Made by a program: the position numbers and the translations under genes | Shown here: piece after piece, positions 1 to 9,545 of the stretch | Numbering within the stretch: the first letter of the stretch is position 1 | How the letters are laid out: each line of letters opens with the position of its first letter | Notes under the pieces: generated by a model | What the model saw: only the letters and a program-made list of their open reading frames with translations | Database searches by the model: none | What the model was told of the DNA's origin: nothing | Assembly: GCF_037176765.1 (NCBI RefSeq) | Contig: NC_090034.1 | Coordinates: 25,489,375-25,553,374, forward strand | From: Anolis sagrei | Taxonomy: Eukaryota > Chordata > Lepidosauria > Squamata > Anolidae | Reading direction: 5' to 3' | DNA length: 64,000 bases

Positions 1-260
1 GAATTCTGAGGCTCTCTGGATGTGGGTGGACTATAATTCCCATCATCTACTACCATGGCCCCTAAATGCCTAGGGATTTTAAGGTGGGTCATTTTAAGGT
101 GGTGTTTGGTCCAGATCTATCATTGGTGGGATACACATGGCTATCCAGATGTGAAGTGGACTACAACTCCTATCATCCTCTGGCAAGCCACCTGAAACCC
201 CAGCAGTATTTAAAGTTCATTATGATGGGTATATATACCAAGTTTGGTTCAGAGTGCAAG
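1..260 (+). mobile_element. hAT-like nonautonomous element, interior fragment
   Basis: The phrases about updating 'ggtccagatctatcattg' and 'ggactacaactcc' recur in the better preserved hAT element at 5666-6536 and in the one at 33623. Neither end is present in this fragment. No coding capacity is seen. Assignment rests only on similarity to those internal copies. Confidence 0.45.
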
Positions 261-424
261 AAATGAACCCAAAGAGACACCTGGGTTACTTCCTCGCGCA
301 AATAAGTTCTCATGCTACATATAAACATTGCAAAACCATCCCCAGACCCCTTCAGAAGTTGTAGCAAGGTGTCTGATTTTGTAAAACAAATATTGAGTTC
401 AAATGTATTTTAGATATTATTTAT

Positions 425-2135
425 TATTATTTATTATTATTTATTTATTTCAAAGTTTTCTATACCGAGCTTCTCACCTCTTAGAGCAGTCATTCTCAAC
501 CTGGGGTCCCCAGATGTTTTTGGCCTACAATTCCCAGAAATCCTAACAGCTGGTAAACTGGCTGGGATTTCTGGGAGTTGTAGGCCAAAAACATCTGGGG
601 ACCCAAGGTTGAGAAACACTGTCTTAGAGGGACTCAGCCCGGTTTACAACCACAAAAACATACAATCAGTAAAATATCATAGTTCATAATTACAACAACA
701 CATTTAAAATAACAACTATATTTAAAACTATGGTGGTCAGTCGTCATATTAAAAACAAGTATACCTCATCTTCCATCCACAATCCTAGGGTGCTGTCTCA
801 TTCATCGAAAGCCTGTCTCCACAACCACGTCTTCACTCGTTTCCTGAATGTCAGGATAGACGGGGAGGTTCTGACCTCCAGTGGGAGAGAGTTCCAGAGT
901 CGCGGGACCACCACCGAGAAGGCCCTGTCCCTCGTCCCCACCAGCCGCGCTTGTGAGGCCAGTGGGACCAAGAGCAGGGCCTCTCCAGACGATCTTAGGA
1001 ATCTTGATGGTACGTAGGGGAGAATACGTTCGGAGAGGTAAACAGGGCCGGAGTCGTTTAGGGCTTTATAGGTTAACACCAGCACTTTGAATTGTGCTCG
1101 GAAGCTAATTGGCAGCCAGTGGAGCTGGCGTAGCAGAGGGGTTGTATGCTCCCTGTACCCAGCACCTGTTAGTAATCTGGCTGCCGAGCGTTGGACTTGC
1201 GCAGCTTCCAGGCAGTCTTCAGAGGCAACCCCATGTAGAGAATGTTGCAGTAATCTAAGCGGGATGTAACCAAAGCGTGGACTACCGTGGCCAAGTCAGA
1301 CTTCCCAAGGTACGGGTGCAGCTGGCGCACAAGTTTTAGTTGTGCAAAAGCTCCCCTGACCACCGCCGAGACCTGGGGCTCCAGGCTCAGCGATGAGTCC
1401 AGGAGATCTCCCAGACTGCGAACCTGCGCCTTTAGGGGGAGTGTGACCCTGTCCAGCACAGGCTGTAACCCCGTACCCTGTTCGGCCTTACGACTGACCA
1501 GGAGTAGCTCTGTCTTGTCTGGATTTAGTTTCAATCTGTTGTCCCTCATCCAGTCCGTTACAGCGGACAAGCACCGGTTCAGGACCTGGACAGCCTCCTT
1601 AGTAGCAGATGGAAAGGAGTGATAGAGTTGGACATCATCTGCGTACATATGACACCGCACCCCAAAACTCCAGATGATCTCTCCCAACGGCTTCATGTAT
1701 ATGTTAAACAACATAGGGGACAGTACTGAACCCTGCGGGACTCCACAGTACAATGGCCGAGGAGTCGAGCAGGTGCCCCCTAGTGACACCTTCTGGGAGC
1801 GACCCTCGAGGAAAGACTGGAGCCACTGCAAAGCAGTACCCCCAAGACCCATTCCTGCAAGGCGTCCCAGAAGGATACCGTGGTCGACAGTATCGAAGGC
1901 TGAAGAGAGGTCCAGCAGAACCAACAGGGACACACTCCCCCTGTCCAGTTCCTGGAGAAGATCATCCACTAAGGCGACCAAGGCTGTTTCAGTACCATGT
2001 CCGGCCTAAAGCCAGACTGTGCCAGATCTAGATACTCCGTGTCAAACAGGAACTCCCGGAGTTGCGAGGTCACCACACATTCCAGGACTTTGCCCAAATA
2101 GGGGAGATTGGAAACTGGCCAAAAGTTGACGAATT
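425..2135 (-). mobile_element. L2 LINE, 5'-truncated
   Basis: The minus strand encodes the reverse transcriptase and C-terminal region of an L2 element. An open stretch at 1169-1981 holds the RT motifs FDTVDH, CGVPQGS and YADDVQL. A downstream piece at 798-1085 holds the C-terminal block that includes AFSVV and RLWNSLP. The 3' UTR with A+T-rich tail lies at 425-790 and is interrupted by a MITE. The copy ends abruptly near 2135, as expected of target-primed reverse transcription that stopped early. It is close in sequence to the copies at 21.7-26.9 kb and 34.2-37.4 kb. Confidence 0.9.
487..621. mobile_element. Palindromic hAT-type MITE with perfect 8-bp TSD
   Basis: The element is a near-perfect inverted repeat about 135 bp long. 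It starts with CAGTCATTCTCAACC and ends with GGTTGAGAAACACTG. The 8-bp TCTTAGAG occurs on both sides (479-486 and 622-629), and the L2 3' UTR into which it jumped has one copy of that sequence. CAG-type ends plus an 8-bp duplication are the hAT signature. Confidence 0.85.
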
Positions 2136-2183
2136 ATAAAGTGGTTTGAGAAAAAAGGCAGACAATAAACTGAATACTGTATA

Positions 2184-2255
2184 TACTTGAGTATAAGCCT
2201 AGTTTTTCAGCCCTTTTTTAGGCTGAAAAATCCCCCCTCGGCTTATACTTGAGTC
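2184..2255. repeat. Short inverted repeat (hairpin)
   Basis: Arm one (2184-2212) contains cttgagtataagcc and ttttcagcc. Arm two (2221-2254) is its imperfect reverse complement, with ggctgaaaa and ggcttatacttgag. It resembles a dispersed foldback repeat; no gene is present. The following 2270-2480 is A+T-rich with an (ATT)n run at about 2374-2405. Confidence 0.6.
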
Positions 2256-2369
2256 AAGGTTATTTATACTACTCTGTTATTATTATTACATTTATTATTT
2301 TACTCTATTTTACATTTATTAATACAATTGACTGGTTGCCCTGACACGACAAATAAATAAATTTTACTA

Positions 2370-2406
<37 letters not shown>

Positions 2407-2484
2407 ATTTATTTTTTTACTCTATTATTACTGCTATTGTTACATTTCCATTGTTTTACTCTATTATACAGTCAAAATACATCA

Positions 2485-3355
2485 ATCAAGATTTGTGTTA
2501 GCCTTCCTGAAATATGGTGACTTAGGCTGCATCTGTGCTTGAACATACAGTTCATAGGACATAGAAGGCATTATTAGCAGATTAGCAGATCATTTGAACC
2601 AAAAAAAGCCTATATCCCACAAGTAATAAGGGATGGAGTCCTGAAAACAGAAGCTCTGCTACCAGATAGCAACAGATTGGAAGCATGAGCGCAAAAGCAA
2701 ACAGAGGAGAAAGGCAGTGAACTGACACAGCCCCTTTATAAATCCATAAAGGCAAACACAGGCAGCTGTGTGGCAAAACCAGGAACGGGGAAAGAGAATT
2801 AAGGGAGGAGCCAGAAACCTCTGGGATGAGGTCTAACAGGGGGAGCAATATGGCTTCGAGATATTAATTTTGCCATTTTTCTTAACCTTCGCAAAAAACT
2901 TGGCAGTTTTGCAGAATTCCTTGTGAATATTCTCTCCCATTTCCATATGCCATTCCTTCCTGACAATAATGAAGCCTTGGAGGAAAGGCAGGAAATGAAT
3001 GCAGTTAATAAATACATTTTATCTTGTTGGAAGCAACTGAACGAATAAACAACGAAAATAACATCTTCACATAGGATAATAATTATTTTTACATTATATT
3101 ATAATGATAGGTTTTTTTAGAAGAGTAAAAAACAACAATGCACCGATAACTTGAAGCCCATGACTCACTCAATCCTGTCCCAAGTGATGCTTGAGTATCT
3201 AAACACGAAAGAAACTCTTCTTGTTCCAGGATCTAGGAAACGGCTCTTGATTTTGGCTACAGAAGTTTCCACTATTTTTGGTGCGTGTAAGAGGAGAAGA
3301 GGATAAAATAACAACAGAAATAGGACTCCTTTAGTGTCTTAAATACTAGAAGATC
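2485..3355. other. Intergenic stretch, nothing recognised
   Basis: No convincing coding frame, tandem repeat or known interspersed repeat was seen here. The short open frames lack family motifs. Confidence 0.5.
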
Positions 3356-3357
3356 TT

Positions 3358-5600
3358 TTGATGGGTTCACACCCACTCCTGCTTCAAAGGCTTGGAATAC
3401 TTTACGCTTCGGATGGAAGGAGCTCAAGTGAGGAGACCAGGACCAGAAGATGCCAGGATCCTATCCTAAGATCCTGCCATGTGCTGATGCTATCATCATT
3501 GGCTATCACATCCTCAGCTGAGTCTGATTGCCTTCCAAATGCAGGGTCTTGGCGGTGGGCCGAAATGTTACTGTAGAAGCCTATTCTGGATCCACATGTT
3601 CTTCCGTAGTGAGGACATTGATTTCCAGGTGGAAGGCAGTCCTGACAAGGATTGGCTTGATGCTCCTTCTTCCTCTTAACATGTTTCTCCCTTTCACTTT
3701 CCATTGGTTCATCTTCAAAATCCACAGCACTGCTGATCACAGCTGACCTCCAGTTAGAATGCTCGAGGACCAGGACTTCCCAGTTCTCTCTCAGTGTCCA
3801 TGCCACTACTTTTAAGGTTGGTTTTAAGCCCATCTTTCAATCTCTTTTCCCGTCCACCAACATTCTGTTTTCCATTCTTGAGTTGGGAGTAGAGTAACTC
3901 CTTTGGGAGACGGTGGTCTTTGGACATTCGGACCACTGCAATGCTCTCTACGTGGGGTTGCCTTTGAAGACGGCTCGGAAGCTCCAGCTAGTCCAACGCT
4001 CGGCAGCCATGATACTAACAGGAGCGGAGCGCAGGGAGCATACAACTCCTCTGCTGCACCAGCTCCACTGGCTGCCGATTTGCTACCGGGCTCAATTCAA
4101 AGTGCTGGCGTTGGCCTATAAAGCCCTAAACGGTTCTGGCCCAAGTTACCTATCCGAACGTATCTCTGCCTATCAGCCCGCCAGGACCCTAAGATCTTCT
4201 GGGGAGGCCCTGCTCTCTATCCCGTCTGCTTCACAGGTGCGGCTGGCGGGGACGAGAGACAGGGCCTTTTCTGTGGTGGCCCCCCGGCTGTGGAACACCC
4301 TTCCTATGGAGGTAAGATCAGCCCCCTCGCTAATGGTGTTCCGAAGAAGATTAAAAACTTGGATGTTTGAACGGGCATTCGGTTAAACAGTGCAATTAAT
4401 GTGATGATTACAGGAATGGAAATTTGGACAACGGATTGGATCACGACTCTAGTTATGAGATGCATTGTGTTGTCTATTGTTGTGTCAATATTGTATATTA
4501 TGCTTTTATGGTTTTAAATTGTATATCGTTGATTGATTCTTATCCTTGTTGTAAACCGCGTTGAGTCGCCTGTTGGGCTGAGAAACTGTGGTATACAAGT
4601 AAATAAATAAAGGAATAAATAAATAAATAAATGTGGCATTCAGTCCAGCAAAGTTGATGATAGAGAATCATGGCTTCATGGCTGGGGCTCTTTGCTTCTT
4701 CTTCCAGCACATTGACGTTTGTCCGTCTGTCTTCTTCCCAAGAGATTTGCAGGATTTTTCGGAGGCAACACTGATGGAATCGTTCCAGAAATTGAGTGTG
4801 ACGCCTGTAGATGGTCCATGTTTCGCAGGCATATAGCAGGGTTGGTAGGACAATGGCCTTATAAACAACCATCTTGGTATCCCTACGGATGTCCCGATCC
4901 TCAAACATGCTCTGCTTCATTCAGGAAAATGCTGCACTTGCACATCTCTGACAGTGTTGTATTTCAGTGTCTATGTTGACTTTTGTGTGGAGATGGCTTC
5001 CAAGGTAGTGGAAATGGTCAACATTTTCTAATGTTACACCATTAATCTTATTGCAGAGGGATTGGATGGTGCCTGCTGAAAGAGCATTTGGTATTCTCAA
5101 TGTTCAGCGAGAGGCCAAGCTCTTCATATGCTTCTGCAAAGGCATTTAGAGTGGTGTGTAGGTCTTCTTCTGAATGAGCACAGACCACATTATCATCAAC
5201 ATATTGGAGTTCCATCACAGATATTGTTGTGACCTTGGTTTTGGCTTTCAGTCTGCTGAGGTTAAATGGCTTGCCATCTGTCTAATAGGTGATTTCCACT
5301 CCAGTGGGAAGCTTCCCATCAACAAGATGAAGTATCATAGCATTGAAGACGGAAAATAAGGTTGGGACAATAACGCATCCCTGTTTGACACCTGATTCCA
5401 CCTTAAATTGGTCATTTTGGGAGCCATTGCTGTCCAGGACTGTTGCCATCATGTCACCATGCAGGATGCTCACAAATCTGTCAGGGCATCCGACTTCATG
5501 GAGGAAAGTCCAGAGAGCACCATGATTCACTGTGTCAAATGCCTTTGTATCTATCCAAACATATATTCTGTCTTTCACTGTGCCACAATACACATCTCCT
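3358..5600 (-). mobile_element. Non-LTR LINE with C-terminal zinc finger, split by an L2
   Basis: Minus-strand fragments at 4632-5600 carry RT residues (FDTVNHGALW, GVKQGCV) and the post-RT block LPTLLYACETW. The continuation at 3358-3925 carries a degenerate C2H2-like end (NQCPHYGRTCGSRIG). A second copy at 53950-55205 shares this layout. Frames are broken in several places and the L2 insertion at 3926-4631 divides it. The exact clade (RTE-X-like or related) could not be fixed by eye. Confidence 0.75.
3926..4631 (+). mobile_element. L2 LINE 3' fragment inserted in another LINE
   Basis: The open frame in 3913-4386 encodes the C-terminal L2 block (HWLPICYRAQFK, AFSVVAPRLWNTLP) and stops at 4386. 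It is followed by a 3' UTR ending in the shared hairpin (cgcgttgagtcgcc...gtatacaa) and an (AAATA)n tail. It is 5'-truncated and lies opposite to, and within, the zinc-finger LINE. Confidence 0.88.
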
Positions 5601-5665
5601 ACCCAGTTATAAGCTTTTGGTACTTGACATTGCCATCATATATTAGATTGTACATGCTTCTATGT

Positions 5666-6536
5666 CAGCATTTCTCAACCTGGGGGTCAGGACCCCGGGG
5701 GGGTCATCAGGGGGTGTCAGAGGGGTTGCCAAAGACCATCAGAAAACACAGTATTTTTGGTTGGTCATGGGAGTTCTGTGTGAGAAGTTTGTCCCAATCA
5801 TTGGTGGGGTTCAGAATGCTCTTTGATTGTAGGTAAACTATAAATCCCAGAAACTACAAGTCTCAAATGTCAATATCTATTTCCCCCAAACTCCACCAGG
5901 GTTCACATTTGGGCAGATTGAGTATCCATGCCAAGTGTGGTCCAGATCTATCATTGTTTGAGCCCATAGTGCTTTTTGGATACAGGTGAACTACAACTCC
6001 AAAACTCAAGGTCAATGCCCACCAAAATCTTCCAGTATTTTCTGCTGGTCATGGGAGTTCTGTGGGGCAAGATTAGTTCAATTCTATTGTTGGTGGAGTT
6101 CAGAATGCTCTTTGACTGTAAATGAACTACAAATCCCAGCAACTACAACTCCCAAAAGACAAAATCAATTCCCCGCAACCCCAGCAGTATTCAAATTTGG
6201 GCGTATCAGGTATTTGTGCCAAATTTGGTCCAGTGAATGAAAATACATCCTGCGTATCAGATATTTATATTATGATTTGTAACAGTAGCAAAATTACAGT
6301 TATGAAGTACTAACAAAAATAATGTTATGGTTGGGAGGTCACCACAAGATGAGGAACTGTATTAATGTTTTTAAATGTTTTAAGTGTTTTTATGATGTTG
6401 TTGGGCATTGAATTGTTGCCTCTGTAAACCGCCTTGAGTCGCCTGCGGCCTGAGAAAGCCGGTATACAAATATAGTAAATAAATCATAAATTAATAAATT
6501 AAGGAGTTGGGGCATTAAGAAGGTTGAGAACCACTG
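5666..6536 (+). mobile_element. hAT nonautonomous element with both ends
   Basis: The left end CAGCATTTCTCAACCTG matches the inverted right end GGTTGAGAACCACTG. Flanking octamers TTCTATGT (5658-5665) and TTCCGTGT (6537-6544) differ by two transitions and are read as a decayed 8-bp TSD. Noncoding throughout. The interior 'ctgtttgattgtaggtgaac' type phrases occur again at 33.6-34.0 kb and at the window start. Confidence 0.82.
6363..6503 (+). mobile_element. L2-type 3' tail inserted inside the hAT element
   Basis: This is a short 3' UTR piece with the hairpin gccttgagtcgcctgcgg and a (TAAAT)n tail. ATTAA occurs at both junctions, consistent with a short TSD, and removing the piece restores the hAT reading seen in other copies. 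Confidence 0.7.
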
Positions 6537-6552
6537 TTCCGTGTTAAAGTCA

Positions 6553-7022
6553 CTGAGATGGAAGAGTCCACAAGGATCTTCTAGTGAGTCCACAAGGACC
6601 TTCGAGTGAGTCCACAAGGACATCCTAGTGAGTTCAGAAGGACCTCCTAGTGAGTCCACAAGGACCTTCTAGTGAGTCCACAAGGACCTTCGAGTGAATC
6701 CACAAGGACCTTCGAGTGAGTCCACAAGGACCTCCTAGTGAGTCCAGAAGGACCTCCTAGTGAGTCCACAAGGACCTTCGAGTGAGTCCACAAGGACCTT
6801 CGTGAGTCCACAAGGACCTTCGAGTGAGTCCACAAAGACCTTCGAGTGAGTCCACAAGGACCTCCTAGTGAGTCCACAAGGACCTTCGAGTGAGTCCACA
6901 AGGACCTTCGAGTGAGTCCACAAGGACCTCCTAGTGAGTCCACAAGGACCTCCTAGTGAGTCCACAAGGACCTTCGAGTGAGTCCACAAGGACCTCCGAG
7001 TGAGTCCACAAGGACCTTCTAG
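6553..7022. repeat. 22-bp minisatellite, about 21 units
   Basis: The unit is approximately gagtccacaaggaccttcga plus two bases. Variants end in ccttcgag, ccttctag or cctcctag, and one unit is two bases short. Since 22 is not divisible by 3, the unit translates as a 66-bp, 22-residue cycle, which creates long false open frames on the minus strand. Confidence 0.95.
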
Positions 7023-7039
7023 GGGAACACAACATCAAA

Positions 7040-7190
7040 GCCCTCCCGACAGATGACCACCCAGTCTCTGCTTAATATCCCCAAGGAAGTCGCAGATTTC
7101 ACTGCTGAGCAGTGCTTACCATCAGGAAGTTTTTGCAAACGTTTAGGGGGAAGCTCTTTTCCTGCCATTTGAATCCCTTGCTCCATATCG
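7040..7190 (-). mobile_element. CR1 3' fragment
   Basis: The reverse complement carries the usual CR1 end: a motif for the aggaagtttttgcaaacg region and the wording of the gatgaccacccagtctctgc tail. It abuts the minisatellite and the SYT17-side CpG island. Confidence 0.65.
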
Positions 7191-7790
7191 ATGGAGGTTT
7201 GAGAGCTTTGGCCACAGCGCCTCCAAGAAGTTCTTCTCCTTCTCCGGAGCTCCTTCCCTGCCCTGCTGCCTCTCCCTTAGGGCAGCCTTTCTGAAACACG
7301 GCTCTCCCTTCTGCTCAGAAGAGCCTCTTCCCTTCTCTCCCGCTTCTCTTCGGGAGGCGAAAGAGAGCCAGCTGTTGAAGGCACAAGAAACATTTGGGGG
7401 AAACTCTTCCGCCCGCGTTTCTTTCTGGATGCCGGTCTGCGCAAGCAAGGAGAGCCCTTCTCTTCCCTTTTGCCTGCCTGCCTTCCTCCTCCGCCTGCGA
7501 TGCTACAGGTGGAGGCTTCCTTCTCCTTTGGGGTTGGGGAGAAGGGGGTCCTGAGGCGGGGAGAACCCCCTCCCTTGCGCCTCCTCCTCCCCCTCCCCCT
7601 CCCCCCCACTCACCTGCAGATAGGCCATCTTCTGCTCCAGCTTCTGCCTCTGCTTCCCTGCAAGTGCGCGCCCCCGCACCCACATGCACGCCTCTAAGCC
7701 TTGCCCTCAGGCCACGCCCCGATCCCTGCCCCCTGGAGGGCATCCATCCGCTCCCCAGGAGCAAGGAAAGGCTGAAGGGAAAGCCCAAGG
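7190..7790 (-). promoter_or_regulatory. SYT17: CpG-rich promoter region, candidate SYT17 promoter
   Basis: The stretch is G+C-rich, with CpG dinucleotides and long pyrimidine runs, in contrast to the A+T-rich flanks. It contains a candidate first coding exon on the minus strand at 7614-7628. No TATA box is obvious, as is common for CpG-island promoters. The limits are visual estimates. Confidence 0.6.
7614..7628 (-). CDS. SYT17: Candidate first coding exon of synaptotagmin-17 (MAYLQ form)
   Basis: On the minus strand ATG GCC TAT CTG CAG is followed directly by GTGAGT, a strong splice donor. The ATG context is AAGATGG, a good Kozak match. Mammalian SYT17 (B/K protein, a tandem-C2-domain synaptotagmin-like trafficking protein) begins MAYIQ and then LEPLNEG; I recall the Gln codon as the exon boundary. 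Position and strand agree with the human order COQ7 - ITPRIPL2 - SYT17. The rest of the gene would lie left of base 1. The Ile to Leu change and the existence of a second such exon at 17869-17883 leave open which is used, or whether both are. Five codons alone are weak evidence; context adds the weight. Confidence 0.58.
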
Positions 7791-7792
7791 GC

Positions 7793-8273
7793 AGCCAAGG
7801 AGGAGAGTCCACCTGGATGGATACCAGCAAGCAGAAGAAGAACTTCCCTTCCAAACATACCTGTTGTAGAGAGATGTTGTGACCAGATGGCACAGAAACT
7901 ATCTCAAACATATCTGTAACTGATAAGTTGTATACCTAGGTATGTTGAACACAGGAAGGTTGTGTGTAAACCAAATATGTTATAGGTTGTTGTAGGTTTT
8001 TCGGACTATATGGCCATGTTCTAGAAGCATTCTCTCCTGACATTTCGCCTACATTTATGGCAAGCATCCTCAGAGGTTGTGAGGATGCTTGCCATAGATG
8101 CAGGCAAAACATCAGGAGAGAATGCTTCTAGAACATGGCCATATAGCCCAAAAAACCTACAACAACCCAGTGATTCCAGCCATGAAAGCCTTCGACAATA
8201 AATCAAATATGTTATCTTTACCAAAGAGAGGAGCCAGGAAGACAGTTCCACCTTGTCTTCTGCACTGTGCTAA
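7793..8273 (+). repeat. Direct repeat A (left copy)
   Basis: Without the U1 insertion this is about 260 bp and roughly 90% identical to 9144-9405. Shared phrases include ccagcaagcagaagaagaa, gttgtagagagatgttg and acagttccaccttgtct. The right edge coincides with the 5' end of the Helitron at 8274. Confidence 0.88.
7984..8203. mobile_element. U1 repeat, two copies head to head, with 12-bp TSD
   Basis: Two arms of about 90 bp run in opposite directions (ggccatgttctagaagcatt on one, its reverse complement on the other). CAAATATGTTAT flanks it at 7972-7983 and 8204-8215. The paralogous repeat at 9144-9405 keeps the empty site (caaatacgttat). U1 is my working name for a dispersed family also found at 12.25, 16.67, 26.9, 27.6 and 28.2 kb. 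A 12-bp duplication fits a retroelement better than a cut-and-paste transposon. Confidence 0.75.
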
Positions 8274-8596
8274 TCTATATCAATAAAAATGTAATGTTTG
8301 CTTGTGGGATTAACATAACTCAAAAACCACTGGACAAATTGATACCAAATTTGGACACAAGACACCTATCAGGCCAATGCATGATCATCACTCATAAAAA
8401 CACTGAAAAACACAGCAGAAGAGACTAGAAAAGCCAAAAAACAAAAGATACATTACAAAGCATGTGCAAAACCACATATACACACAAACACACATATATA
8501 CACAAACATATACACACAGACATATACACATATATACACACACAAAACACATATATACAGACTGGACCACAGCAATGTGTGGCAGGGGATGGCTAG
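8274..8596 (+). mobile_element. Short nonautonomous Helitron
   Basis: The 5' end is TCTATATCAATAAAAATG. Near the 3' end, CCACAGCAATGTGTGG forms a short hairpin, followed by CTAG at 8593-8596. The host bases are A before and T after, the standard Helitron A^T target with no TSD. The interior is A+C-rich with CA/TA repeats. The same ends occur in the elements at 12414-14381 and 33278-37803. Confidence 0.82.
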
Positions 8597-8711
8597 TCAC
8601 TCAGAAAAACACTGAAAAATACAGTGGAAGAGACTTAAGCAGCCATAATATATATAAAAAAATACAACGTATGCACAAAACCACATATATACACATATAC
8701 ACAAATATGTT
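8597..8711 (+). repeat. Partial second copy of the Helitron interior
   Basis: Directly after the terminal CTAG, the phrase cactcagaaaaacactgaaaaa repeats the Helitron interior at about 8392-8495, including caaaaccacatatat. The period is about 204 bp. The BovB fragment follows. Confidence 0.7.
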
Positions 8712-9143
8712 CCCCATAGTAACCTACGGATGTGAGAGCTGGACCATAGGGAAGGCTGAGCGAAGGAAGATAGACACTTTTGAACGGTGGTGTTGGAGGA
8801 GAGTTCTGAGAGTGCCTTGGACAGCGAGAAGATCCAACCAGTCCATACTTCAGGAAATAAAGCCCGACAGCTCATTGGAGGGAAGGATAGTAGAGGCAAA
8901 GATGAAATACTTTGGCCACATCATGAGGAGACAGGAAAGCTTAGAGAAGACAATGATGCTGTGGAAAGTGGAAGGTAAAAGGAAGAGGGGCCGACAAAGG
9001 CCAAGATGGGTGGATGGTATCCTTGAAGTGACTGGCTTGACCTTGAAGGAGCTGGGGGTGGAGACAGCTGACAGGGGGCTCTGGCGTGGGCTGGTCCATG
9101 AGGTAACGAAGAATCAGAAGTGACTGAACGAATAAACAACAAC
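8712..9143 (+). mobile_element. BovB (RTE) LINE, 5'-truncated
   Basis: The frame ending at 9123 encodes the characteristic BovB C-terminus: TYGCESWT, KAERRKID, VPWTARRSNQSIL, KYFGHIMRRQESLEK, and ends LVHEVTKNQK. The 3' end is the BovB-type gaacgaataaacaacaacaa. The rest of the RT is absent. A longer copy lies at 44135-44965. Confidence 0.92.
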
Positions 9144-9405
9144 AACAGCCAAGGAAGAGAGCCCACCTGGATGGACACCAGCAAGCAGAAGAAGAAGACC
9201 TTCCCTTCGGAACATACCGGTTGTAGAGAGATGTTGCGACCAGATTGCACAGAAACTATCTCAAACATATCTGAAACTGACTTATAGGTTGTATACCTAT
9301 GTATGTTGAACACAGGAAGGTTGTGAGTAAACCAAATACGTTATCGTTACCAAAGAGAGGGACCAGGAAGACAGTTCCACCTTGTCTCCTGCATTGTGTT
9401 AATAA
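9144..9405 (+). repeat. Direct repeat A' (right copy, empty of U1)
   Basis: This is the partner of 7793-8273. It starts immediately after the BovB tail and ends at the point matching the Helitron insertion site. It lacks the U1 insertion and so shows the pre-insertion state. Confidence 0.88.
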
Positions 9406-9423
9406 TGTAATATAATATAATAT

Positions 9424-9540
9424 AATATAATAATTATTTCATAGAATGATAGAGTTGGAAGAGACCTCATGGGCCATCAAGTCCAACCCTCGTGGGCCAT
9501 TCTACCATATGGTTGTATGATTCTAGAGTTCTAGAGGTCT
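9424..9540 (-). mobile_element. CR1 3' fragment
   Basis: It contains catagaatgatagagttgg and gacctcatgggccatc, the reverse complement of the CR1 3' UTR seen at 11391-11735. Confidence 0.7.
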
Positions 9541-9545
9541 AGGAT

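Noticed and set aside
6647-6989. Repetitive 84-98 codon minus-strand frames
   Set aside because: Translation of the 22-bp minisatellite; no start or promoter logic.
7315-7911. 198-codon minus-strand frame over the CpG island
   Set aside because: No family; long frame explained by high G+C content. Only the MAYLQ exon within it is supported.
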